Positions 11,215 through 22,200 of a stretch of 64,000 nucleotides of DNA are shown one piece after another. The first letter of the stretch is position 1; each line of letters starts with the position of its first letter. The position numbers were made by a program, and so were the translations under genes. This stretch comes from Phoronis australis. Taxonomy: Eukaryota; Phoronida; Phoronidae. Below the pieces are notes generated by a model. That model was not told the DNA's origin. It saw only the letters and a program-made list of their open reading frames with translations, and ran no database searches. Where the stretch lies: assembly GCA_002633005.1 (NCBI GenBank), contig NMRA01000373.1, positions 300,275-364,274 on the forward strand, in the 5' to 3' direction.

Positions 11215-14156
11215 GAAGGCATTTAGTCGGGAACAATCTATTCATGAAACTGGTAACATACTGTAAATGGTCGGTTTCCAGATGATGCATGTGGTAATTT
11301 TACATGTTTTGCTTCAGGAGGCTGCAGTTTAGTTTATTATTTACTTATATCTACTGATTTGTTTGAAATTGTGAACGATTTTAAAGTAGATGCTTGGGAC
11401 GAGTCAGATCACTTGCCAATCATATGAAGCTTTAAGCGTGAAGAACCAATGATTATGTCGTGTGATGAGACACACGTGTTACGCCCGCATCATAGCATAG
11501 AGTGGGATAGTTCCGAAACAGTTGAATACTCGCAGGCGTTTTCAGTCGAACTACACGACTGCGCAATGACAATAGAAGAATGTTTAACACAAAATGATGT
11601 AGACAAGGCGGTTCAGTGCCGTGTATCTCAGATCTATACTTTCAGACGGCATTGACATTATTTTTCAAATCATAAAAACGAGTCGATCTCTGGAAAAAAT
11701 AAAGGCAATTAAAGAATCCAAATCAACCCATGTGGTGGGATAAAGAATCTGCCAAAAATGCTAAACATGGATCCTTAAGTCGATTTCGGTGTTATACATC
11801 CGCTTCAAACATGGATAATTATAAATTAAAAAGAAAACAATTCCCTGACTTGTATAGACAAAAAGAGAAAATTATGAAGCTCGTTTACTGGAAAGTATTT
11901 CCAAGACAGGAACAACCCAAAAGAGTTTTGGAAAATGATCAAATTTAGTACGCAACCTCCGAGGTGCGCAGCCACGTCTATTACCCCACAAAAATGGTAT
12001 GATTATTTCAAGAGTCTTTTAAACCAAAAAGTGCCTGTTAGCGATCCACTCATGAATACTGTCGTCAATAGGCTGACAAGCCATGATATCTGCTGTGAAA
12101 AGTGTACCCACAACATACAACATGATATGTCAAATGCAGACATTTTGTGTTATGAAATTATCCAGAATATTGATCAGCTCCCATATGGCAAGGCCGCTGG
12201 TATTGATGGAGTTACTTTTGTAATATTAAAATGCACTAAAACATTCATTTCGCCGATTCTGCAAAACGGTTGTTAAATGTAATTTTCCCGTCAGGCTCCT
12301 ATCCCCAGGCTTGGTGTGATGCGATGTTAATTCCGTTGTTTAAACAAGAAAACGTGGACGATGAGAATAATTATAGAGGTATTTCGCTTCTGTCGGCTAT
12401 TGGGAAACTCTTTACCAGAATACTGAATAACTGATTGTACAACTGGGCCGAACATAATGATCAACTTTTGAAGTCCAAGCAGGGTTCCGCAAGGGCTACG
12501 CGATTGTTGATCATAATATTTTCTTTGTATGCGATATGTCAGAAACACAAAGGGTGGCAGGTTCTATTGTGCATAAATTGACTTTTCAAAAGCTTTTGAT
12601 CGAGTGCCACAAATTTTGCTTTTTCATAGACTTATTCAAATTAATGTTCATGGTAATATGTTATCAATTCTCCGATCAATGTATAGCAAGTTGAGATCAT
12701 GTGTTAAAACACGTCATGGTTTAACAGACTTATTTAATTGCACTATTGGTACTCGACAAGGCTGTATGATAAGCCCTCTACTATTTGTTTTGTATCTCAC
12801 AAAAAATCAATTCACGTTGTGGTATAAGTAGCATCTACTTAGATGAACATGCTACAAATATTAATTCACCATTATATGCAGATGACATGGTTTTGTTCTC
12901 TCTAACAGCGTCAAACTTGCAACATATGTTGAATTGTCTCAATGATTATTGTGATTCATGGGGCATGGCTATGAATTTTAAGAAAACCAAAATAATTGTA
13001 TTTAGAAATAGAGGTCCCTTAAGACACTATGATAAATGTTTTTTACCAAACAGCAAGTTGATGTTGTATCTCATTATGTATATCTTGGTGTTTTTATCAC
13101 AACTAAATTGCCATGGTCGAAAGCGACAAAAACTTTTTCTTGTCAAGCAAATAAAGCTGCATCACGTGTTTTGAAATTACAGCGCAGATGTCGCGATATG
13201 CCCCCATAACTTGCCTTTCAGTTATTTGATAAACTGGTGTACCAAACATTATGTTATGGTGCCGAGATTTGGGGTTTTAAAGAATACGAGTTTTTAGAAA
13301 AAAAATCATTTAAAATTTTGTAAATGGATCCTGGGACTTGGCAGTTCTTGCTCTAACGCTGCAGTATTGGGTGAATGTGGCAGATACCCTATGTTAACAA
13401 GATACTTTGTTAGCTGTATCAAATACTGGTTTACAATTTTGAATATGCCACAGGAACCTTATCCAAGGGCCGCTTACAACATGTTGTACAGACTAGATTA
13501 AAATGGTAGACATACATGTATGTATAATTGGGCACGCTCATTCCGCAATTTATTGTCATTGTATGGTTTCTATGATGTTAGGGTAAACCAAGGAGTCGCG
13601 TGTCAAGAGTCGTTTGTAAATATTTTCTCACAACGGGTTAAGGACTGTAAAGATGGCAGTCCGATGTTGATTACAATTCTAAGTTAAACCATTACAAAAA
13701 TTTTAAGGTTGTATTTGAAAATGAAAACTATTTAGAATTGAAAATCTTCCAAGAGTGTTCGTGCAAAGTTTTACACGTTTTCGATGTGCAAACCAGAGAC
13801 TGGCAGTAGAAACCGGTCGTCACGTAAATGTGATATATCAAGACAAGAGTGTTTACATTATGCTGGAGGAATTGTGTCGAGGATGAATATCACTTTTTGT
13901 TAGTTTGCGACGCTTTTTCCGAAATCAGAGTTAAGTTTATAAGTGAGAGGTGAGAGCCTCTGGACAAGTCCTTCTTTGTTTAAATTTCATAGACTATTAT
14001 GTAATCCCGATATCTCAACTGTGAAATATGTATACTACGCATCTAAAAAACGGAACAGTTTGTGTATTACTGACTAGTGTGCATAGCACTCCAATGATCT
14101 TGTTTGCTTGTTTGTTGTACTTTGGGCCGATGGCCATGTGTACAAAATAAATAAAG
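11215..14156 (+). mobile_element. Non-LTR retrotransposon (LINE, CR1/L2-like group), 5'-truncated and degraded
   Basis: Broken frames read in order through the expected domains. The end of an APE-type endonuclease is near 11260-11425 (GRFPDD, then DAWDESDHLPI). The reverse transcriptase starts with GKAAGIDGVTF near 12190 and continues with NNYRGISLLSAIGKLFTRIL near 12370, FDRVP near 12598, GTRQGCMISPLLF near 12750 and the catalytic box YADDMVLF near 12877, followed by WGMAMNFKKTK. A C-terminal LGECGRYPMLTRYF region lies near 13370. Several frameshifts and stops make it inactive. The 3' end near 14156, GTACAAAATAAATAAAG, resembles the A-rich tail of such elements and abuts the start of the duplicated segment at 14160. 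Unit 2 has no LINE at the matching place (54485), so insertion was probably unit-specific. Clade assignment is uncertain. Confidence 0.85.
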
Positions 14157-14589
14157 GAAGGACCTCTTTCTACATTAGGCTTCAGTCCTGAATACTCAAG
14201 GAATGTCTCAAAGAGTTTTGTTAGAACCATCTGAAGAGGCCAGTACCATCTGCTTACTCAAGAAGTTTCAGATAAAATTTTTTTAGGAAGTTCAATTCTG
14301 TTCATTTTTCTATGTGGCGGGACGGGCTCTTGCCTGTTGGCGAGAGTCACTGTCCATAGTCTGATGTCCATTGTGACGTCTACTTGAAGCTCTTTGATGG
14401 CTAGTTATTTGCAAATGTCCATGCGGGTTCTTTGGAGACCTCGTGGTTTCGGTCAGTCTTGAATCGGAGTTTGTGAAATGTGGCTGTACTGATGGGATAA
14501 GCAATCACTGATCTATTTCTGTAAAGCGAACTCGTGACATCTATTTTGTCTGAACATAATACCTATTATTTCAACACACATTGTAAATC

Positions 14590-15300
14590 ATAAGAATGGT
14601 GACGCTGGATCCAAGTCGCCTTGTCGACAACCGCGACTAATACCCTGACGCAAAAACCATGTTGTGTCATACAAAGGTTAGCGTTGGTGTTTTAACAAGC
14701 GAATTCTCCTAGTCAATACAAGTTTCCTTAAAATTAGAAAACGACATGGTATTATAGATCATACCCCAAGAAACGGAATCGTTGGGAAAACTTTTTCAAA
14801 ATCTGTTTAAGCAATTAGACTAACGATGCCATTTAATTTGGTAAATTGTAGCACATCATCAATAATTCTAATATTTTGAACCATAACTTTCCATTTAATA
14901 AAACCTGTTTGATTCTCATGAATAATTTCACTGATAACCCGTTTGATATATGTACTTTGCGCTGTACACTCGGACAGTATTTTGTAGGTAGTATTAAGAT
15001 GTGCTCTGGTCGCCAATTTTTTGCATTTTCTCATTTTGTATTTTGTCAGTTTACTGGTAATAGGAATTACCACTTGAACTTGACTTTGGAGCTTGGAACT
15101 GAAATATTACTAACCTCGACGATCGGTTGCCCTTCCTGACAAGTAAATCATTGTTTTTATAGGGGAACTTGCCGATCAAAGGAAACCTTGACCAGTTCCT
15201 CTGCCTCAATCTAATCATCACCTTTTCATGCTGAATTTTCTCGTACAACGCTCTTTCTTTCGTATTTTTTGTCGACTCATTTCCAATTGCGGTCTCCTTC
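14590..15300 (-). mobile_element. LINE fragment, L1/Tx1-like reverse transcriptase remnant
   Basis: Minus-strand frames contain pieces of an L1-type reverse transcriptase: TTYKILSECTAQSTYIKRVI, then ENQTGFIK and NIRIIDDVLQFTKLNG. This order (a YKIL block, then an (H/E)xQTGF block) is typical of L1/Tx1 elements. Stops and frameshifts break it. The same fragment is in unit 2 at 55395-56085, so it predates the duplication. Confidence 0.75.
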
Positions 15301-15369
15301 CCTTTCGTGACTCAAAAAATGCCACCTTCGAAGCTGTGGTGTCAGCGGTGGACAAACGGTTTACTAACT

Positions 15370-15540
15370 GACCTATCGCAAGCTCCGCCCCCTTGCGTAA
15401 TGTCGACAAACAACCAATAAGTTTCACCCGACAACGTGTTGTTTGTCGGGTATAATGGCGGCTTGGAAACGAAGGTGTATCAAGAATGATGCGTTCTGAT
15501 TGGTCAGTTAAGCCGTCACTCAAAGTCCTGGCGATAGGTC
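15370..15540. mobile_element. 171-bp MITE with terminal inverted repeats
   Basis: The ends are GACCTATCGCAAG and, on the reverse complement, GACCTATCGCCAG (12 of 13 identical). Unit 2 has an uninterrupted version of the target (TTTACTAATTGCTG near 56155), while here TTTACTAACT and TATTGCTG flank the element. The target duplication is short and not fully clear (possibly TA). An inner palindrome (CCCGACAA ... TTGTCGGG) lies near the middle. No coding capacity. Confidence 0.82.
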
Positions 15541-16278
15541 TATTGCTGTGGCCGAGGTAATATGGCCGTCAGACGAGAAATTCCAGGCAAAACAAACGAT
15601 AAGAACCCAATGACGTTGCCTTAATTGGACGACCTAATACGATAAGTGAAGAAAACTGACGTTTTTAGCACAATAACATGGTTTAAGTATAGTTGAAACT
15701 GCTAGGCTCTTTCTGGAACTGAGTATTGCGCCATCATTCGGCAGTGTGGTCTAAAAGTCTTGTAATGTGTGAGCAAATGAAGATTACGGAATTCGACCAT
15801 TAAATACACTGTAGTACACTCCCTGATTCAACTCAGTGGTCTTGTCATCAAAGTCGGTTATGCCAACTCAGGTTGACTAGAAATACAATGTACATGTGCT
15901 AATCAAGTTCCCCTTCGGCGGTTGTCTACGTACATGTACTATCAAAATAGTGCGACGACGGCTGCATTGATAAGTCATCAATAGAAAGACTATAACGTCC
16001 CTTTAAAGAACCAAAATTGAGAAAATTACGATATTTTGTTACCTTTCCCATACCTTTGCCCTGTAGAATAAAATGGAAAACAATCCCAGAGCCCCATGGG
16101 TTTTTTGCGTTAATGGAACTCTTTCGGAAGTCCCCATTAGCGATCATAGTATTAATATTTAACGAAAACGTATGTTTGGCTCCAGCATTAAAACTAATTT
16201 TAATCTACTTGTCAATCCACTGGAAAGCAGGAAACCATAAAGAGCCCATCGCTGAGGAACGTTACGGAACTCAAAGCA

Positions 16279-19200
16279 ATGTTTTCGTGCTTTTTGCTAC
16301 TGGCTTTGTGTAATTGTGTTCGTTCACTTACCACGGATTTTCGCAAGCCAAAATTTATGTCGCCTGATGCGCGAATAACAAACTTGATTGTAAACTCTTT
16401 TTGTCTGAGCTCATACATTCACTGTACTCAGCTGTGTGTTAGAAAGTTTTCTAAGAGCTGTAGTTTCGTGAATTACCATAAGCAGGCAAGAAGATGTGAA
16501 ATTAGTGACGCCATCATCCACCCGCACTCGTATCCGGTCACTCACGAAGACGGATGGTCACACTGGGTGAACACTGGGATTTCCAGTGGTGAGTTTTTGT
16601 GGCAACGTTTGGTGTAGGTTGATTACCACAGCTTGTTCTTACCCGAGATTGGGAATTTGAGTGTCAAAACACCGCACCTAACCATTCTTCACAAAGCATA
16701 TAGGCACACTAATCATGTGTTTTTTAACCAAAGTTTGTGCCTGTTGAGCCCTGTGCGCGTGTTTAGTGGGAGTGGTATAAGTGATTCTGCCCCGTGTATG
16801 TGTTCTGCCAACCTCAGCAAGTTTGCAAAAGTCCCTTCTTAAAGCCGCCATAAATTATGTTCTGGGTGCAAACACGTCTATTTTCTTCACAGTTGTATTA
16901 TTTTGCTTTTGCAATACGACGTCATCGTTTTCTTATCCTTTGTTTGAAATAAATTTGGTTATATACAATGAAATCAACGAGACCTGAACTTTACGAAGGA
17001 GTGTTTTCATTCTAATCGCTAGCACACAACACGGAGTTCATTACCAGCTGGTCAAAAAACAATTTTCCAATGTATAATCTTATCTTATGATGAGAATTCC
17101 GTCCATAGCCTTGTTTTTGGTTGTCTTTAATTTCCATAAAATAATAAAAAGTGTTTTTAATTCGCAGTAAATGAGGAGAGCCAGGCGCTTCATTCTCTAT
17201 TAAGTAAATTAATGGCGTCCACTGATGACGAGTTGTCGTCTTAATCTTTCTTACACTGTACCTTCCTAGAACCTCTTTTGTCACTGGTAGTAAGCTCGGT
17301 CTTAAAGAAGATAGGAACAAGTATCGATTGTCTTCCGACTGAAATTTTGAGGAATCGCAGGGTAACCGTGAAAAGAGCGTACGACTGATCGCGGAAGTGG
17401 CAGCTTTTCACTGCTTTAAAAATTGGTCGTAGGTGGTTTTAAACATATTTAAATTACAGTTGCGTCTCATTAAACAAATTCTATGTCGTAGCTTCTTGCA
17501 AGAAGTGGAATCACCAGTTCTGATTCATCGCACAAGAAGTCCAGTCTTGCATAATTGTGCATCAATGCGTCGCATGATTTATCGTGCAACTGTTCGTGCC
17601 ACTAAACGATTGGTGGCAACTATCAGTGGAACGTTCTTAAGATCAGTCCTGAGTAGCGGCACAAAGTTACGGTTGCTCGTTCGTTGACATGGCTCGTAAA
17701 TGCAATCGTTAAAAGAGTACGACCGGCCTTACTGCCAAAAACATTTCGGGTTTTATATACATGTACATGTAGGTTATACAACGTACGTGTTTGTACCAGT
17801 GGTTATTATATCGAGATTCGCGATATGCACGAATCGGGATATAAAAACACACCGGTACAAACGAGTACGTTGTATAACCTATTTATTCTATGCGCCCCAC
17901 TGAGAATTATTTAAAGAAGCGGTGTCACACAGATCTGTGAGGGTCTCGTTGGGACATTCCCTGATGAAATGAATTTTCGATAGGATATGGCAGTAGTATG
18001 CCTATGTATGTGGGATAACCTGTATATATACGTCAATCGATATACGTTAGTTTTTATTTTTCCCGTTTTTTATTTTTCCCATACTCTTCGAATTCCTAGG
18101 TTTCTTTCATTTTACCTCAGATACTTCTCTCAGACTGTTCACGTGGCGGATCACATCCTATATGTATGTACTTGCGCCCAGTTAGGTTGCAAGTTTTCTC
18201 CAGTAAAAGAAACAGTTTGAAAGGGGAATTCGTCAGAGAAATCACTGTCGGCGAAATGCCGGCCCTAGATCGACACGGAGATGTTTCACGGCCTCATACT
18301 TGCTATTAACAGCGTACCTATCATTCTTCATTACCGCGAGCCATTTCCTAAGCATTTCGGGCTCTCGAGGAAGTCGAAAACACGATATACCCGCCTTCTT
18401 CGCAGCTTCATAGTTCGGACAAGCGGGAACGATGCACTGCAAGATAACGGCATTCACTCTGCAGACGAACCACTGACGTCAATGCGTCGTTTCTCACCTT
18501 CCTCAAAGGTTAACGCGACACCTCTCGGTAAGGTGAGGTCGACCGTGTAAGAGGCGATGTGGATATAGACCGATTAAGACGGGAAAAAAGACTAATTAAA
18601 TCGGGTGGCATTCTCCTTTAAATGTAACGATTTCTTAATTGAAAAGAGATAACAGAGAAAAAACAACGGCAACTTAGCACTGAACTTGTAACAACTCCTA
18701 AAAATAGTTAAATAACAACAATATTTGACATTGTAGTTACCGTGGAATCGGCGCTTGAGTTGCAGACGATATATATTTAGCAAAGGAAAAATGAGACAGA
18801 ACTGTCACATAATTAACAATCATGTTCCAGATGTTCAGAAACGCTAGGACCTCGCTTAAAAACAAGACTTCGCGAGATTACGTGAGATATTGGCGTGCAT
18901 TTTAAGTGAGAGCACGTGACTTTGACTAGGTTTTAGTTAGGTCCTAGCGTAGGTCCTAGCGTCTACTGAACGCACGCCTGGTTGCATGTTGAGTGTCACT
19001 CACTCTGCTGCAATTGCATTTCTTTAAACTATTTTCTGAAAGTTTGATGATTGAACCGTCTATCGACGTCGAGTCGACATTGACCTACCTTTTGAACTTT
19101 CCATGTCAGAGGTCGCTGTTGAAGTAGTGCGGGAGAAGAATAGGGAAAACTTTATTATATGGCCGTATTTCCTTCTACTGATTCAACGTGTATGGGATAA

Positions 19201-22200
19201 ATATACAGTCATGTTTCTACCAATTGTAGTGTATTGCGTGCTCAACAGGGAATTTTGACGAGAAAGAAGGCATCCGTATTCAACGCGCGCTGAATGCAGA
19301 AAAGTAGTTCTTCAATATCAAACCCCATAATTCATGTCCATACTATCATGCGTATAGGATAAGTTTGATTTATAAAACGATTATTGAATAGGCAGACATC
19401 TAAATACAAACAATCACAGCGAAAACTACAAAAGTAAAATACCTATTACGAGTAATATGCTGAGTTTGAGACCAAATAACACACGCACATGCGCACACGT
19501 GCATATTTTATGAAATTACTGCGCCAGAGTTTATTTTAAAAAATGCCAGTTTTTAATATATTCTGTTTCCATTTTTCGAGAAAATGCGCTTTAAATATCC
19601 TTCCAAATATTATTACGTTAATGCAGTTTTGAAAACTGCGATGTATAGTAATTGGTTCTGCATTCGAAGGGGAAAAATATTATTATATTTTGCTGGACTA
19701 ATGATAGCACTAATTGACTTATATGATCTAAACCCGCTAAATCCTCATATGATAGTGAATGCATTTAAATGCTTATCTACACTTCGGAAAAATTGTGATG
19801 TTTTTGCCAAAAACATTTGACAAGAGAAAAAAAATGTGTAAGCGCATTACCGGTTTTACGGCCCATAACGCGTGAGTGGATGAGATAGACCTTTTCAACT
19901 TTTGTGTTGGTTTAATAAGAGCTGTAAAGCATCTACATCCGTTTATATAAGGGGCTGTCAAAATAGGATTTTTACGATGTTCACGAAAATTTTTTAAAGA
20001 GTCATAAAACGAAAACGAAATTTTAGAAAACTGTAACACGGTTTTTGATATCTCATCTTGAACAGGTTATTTATACCTTTGTTTTGTTATACGTTTCTTT
20101 GTTTTTGCTAAATTTTACTCAGAGACATATTAAGCAAGTGCGGGCTCGTATTTCAGGTCGAGGTGCGGGACCTCTACTCAAATATTTGTACAACAATTAT
20201 CTCAAAGCAAAAGCAAAATAGGTTCAATTTTCATTTTTGAGAAGGAAACCAATTGAGACGGCTTCTGCATGATGCGACAGTGTGTCCACTGGACAACGCT
20301 AGCCGATAGCGATCGACTAGATTGGACGATTTCAGTCTAACTCAAACACCGCTAATCAGGCGTCCTACATGTACGCTTGTGCCATTTATCGAGAATGTTA
20401 AATTTTGTCAAGTACATACATTTTGTGCAAAACTTGATTTTTATACACCCACATATTTATATGTTGGCGCATTAGGCTGTCATCTCTGTCCGTCCGGAGT
20501 CCGATGCTGCTGCTATATCTCCAAACCACTTAATGCATGTTCATGAAATTCTGCAGATGTTTTCTTTCATAGATGTGACGCCACGAGCGAACTTCGGACG
20601 AATCCGACTACCGTTGTATCCCCTAGTGCGTTTGCCTTTGTGTCTTCAGAGTTCCTTAACGGATTTGGTGAAATTTGACAAATATGTACATATTAGAAGA
20701 ATGACTACTTCAAGTTTTCAAGTAGTCCCTCTAGATTGGTACCGCTATCCGTGACGTCAGAATGTAACGCTGGGGAACCAGGTTACTTTTCGAATTGATT
20801 CGACATATTTTGCGCCACCTATTGACCATTTTTATTGTTTTCGACTCTGTTTTCAAGTTGCCGTCCGCCCATCTATAGGCCAAATCACTGTGAGGATGGT
20901 TGTGAAAAATCAAATTTATGTTCTTACTGGAAAGAGAACGATTGACGATGATTTTCGGACTACTCGAACAACAGTAGCTCCCAGTAGCAGCTTTTTGCGT
21001 CCTCGGTTGTATTTCCTAAGCCCTCAGAAGGATCTAAGCTAAATTTGGCAAGTGTATTTAAATCAGTGAAGGTGACTTTCGAACGGATCCATCTACCGCT
21101 GTGTTCCTAGTTACAATTTTATTTTTCTCGTTCTCCTATGTATCTTTGAAGTTCCTAGACGGACTTTTATCAGATTTGGTACACCCCGTAGACGGTATTT
21201 TAAGTTTACCAGCAATGTTCAATTTAGTGGGAATTCTTGAAATACAGTGTAGCAATCATCCCTTCTATCTTCGCTATATGCGATGCACACTATGGGCGCA
21301 TACCAACGCTCCGCGTTCCCCTTGTTACAGATTTTACAGCTCTGTATTTCAACAAAACCGAAATTGTAAATTCAAGAGCAGTAAACAAATAAAATAATGC
21401 TTGGCGCCACGAAGGTTTGTTTGCAAGTTTAAGATTTGAGCATTTCTACGCCACCTACAATGCTGTGGACATCGCTTACTGAGAGGGGCCAGGCACCGAT
21501 GAACCTACACTGGCGAGACCTCAATTTTCCAAATCGGTTCGCATCACCTGAGGTCAGTGCTTCCACAGGCGTAGAAACATGTATACGTTTATAATGTTGC
21601 GAGCCATGAGCGACGCACCATAGGGGGCTCGGGNTCCACTTTTTTCAGTGCTGCGCCACCCATGGTCTATAGGCGCTGCACCACAGGGGGGCTGGGGGAC
21701 CATAGCCCCCACTTTTTTCAGTGCTGCGCAAGGCCTCAAACAGCGCCGGGTCCGTGGTATATGCAACTTCTGGTACGTTCGTACGTGATTCATTGTTTTA
21801 AAAACACACTTTTAGGTTCTTATACAATAAACTTGTCTTACGTAAAAACAATTTTTGATTTTGTCTGCCTAACGCCATCTAAAGGTAGGATACGATTCCT
21901 ACCATGGCAAAGGCACTGTTGAGACCATCTAGTAATTATGTTCAAGAATTTCGATGTTTAGGATGCAAGTACAAAGGATATAATGCCCCTATCTGATATT
22001 TGATTCGGGTTCAATTGGTGCCATGAGTGATTGCAGAAAGTTCTTTCTTCCAGAATGGACCCTCTTCTTAGACAATTGGGACCTGGTCTTGAAAGCAACT
22101 AGGAACAACAGCAACTCTGCATACGACTTGTGGGAGAGCACGCGCTCCACCCCATCCTTCGCGGACCTGTTACAGCTTCAGACAGGTTCGCCGACTAATT

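Larger units (their letters stand above)
18071..19203. mobile_element. TIR DNA element carrying a THAP-like ORF
   Basis: The ends read TATTTTTCCCATAC (left) and, on the reverse complement of the right end, TATTTATCCCATACACGTTGAAT in part. The homologous element in unit 2 (54767-55378) has the cleaner pair TATTTATCCCATACGC at both ends. Removing the nested MITE (139 bp) and the extra THAP-containing stretch (about 18218-18617) leaves roughly the 612-bp length of the unit 2 element. The two elements sit at different positions in otherwise collinear units, consistent with independent insertion. Confidence 0.72.
17063..20100. other. About 3-kb composite insertion in PAN intron 1, unit 1 only
   Basis: Unit 2 passes directly from CAGCTGGTCAAAAAAC (57916-57931) to TTTGTTTTTGCTAAATTTTAC; here the two are separated by about 3 kb. 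The insertion contains the hairpin at 17771-17880, the TIR element 18071-19203 with its nested MITE, and unassigned AT-rich sequence (17063-17770 and 19204-20100) with no gene I can support. Confidence 0.75.

Noticed and set aside
17012-17320. 102-codon minus-strand frame in PAN intron 1
   Set aside because: No recognisable domain; much of it lies in unit-specific insertion sequence.
18040-19210. A block transposition between duplicates
   Set aside because: The moved block has terminal inverted repeats and so is better explained as two insertions of one element family.
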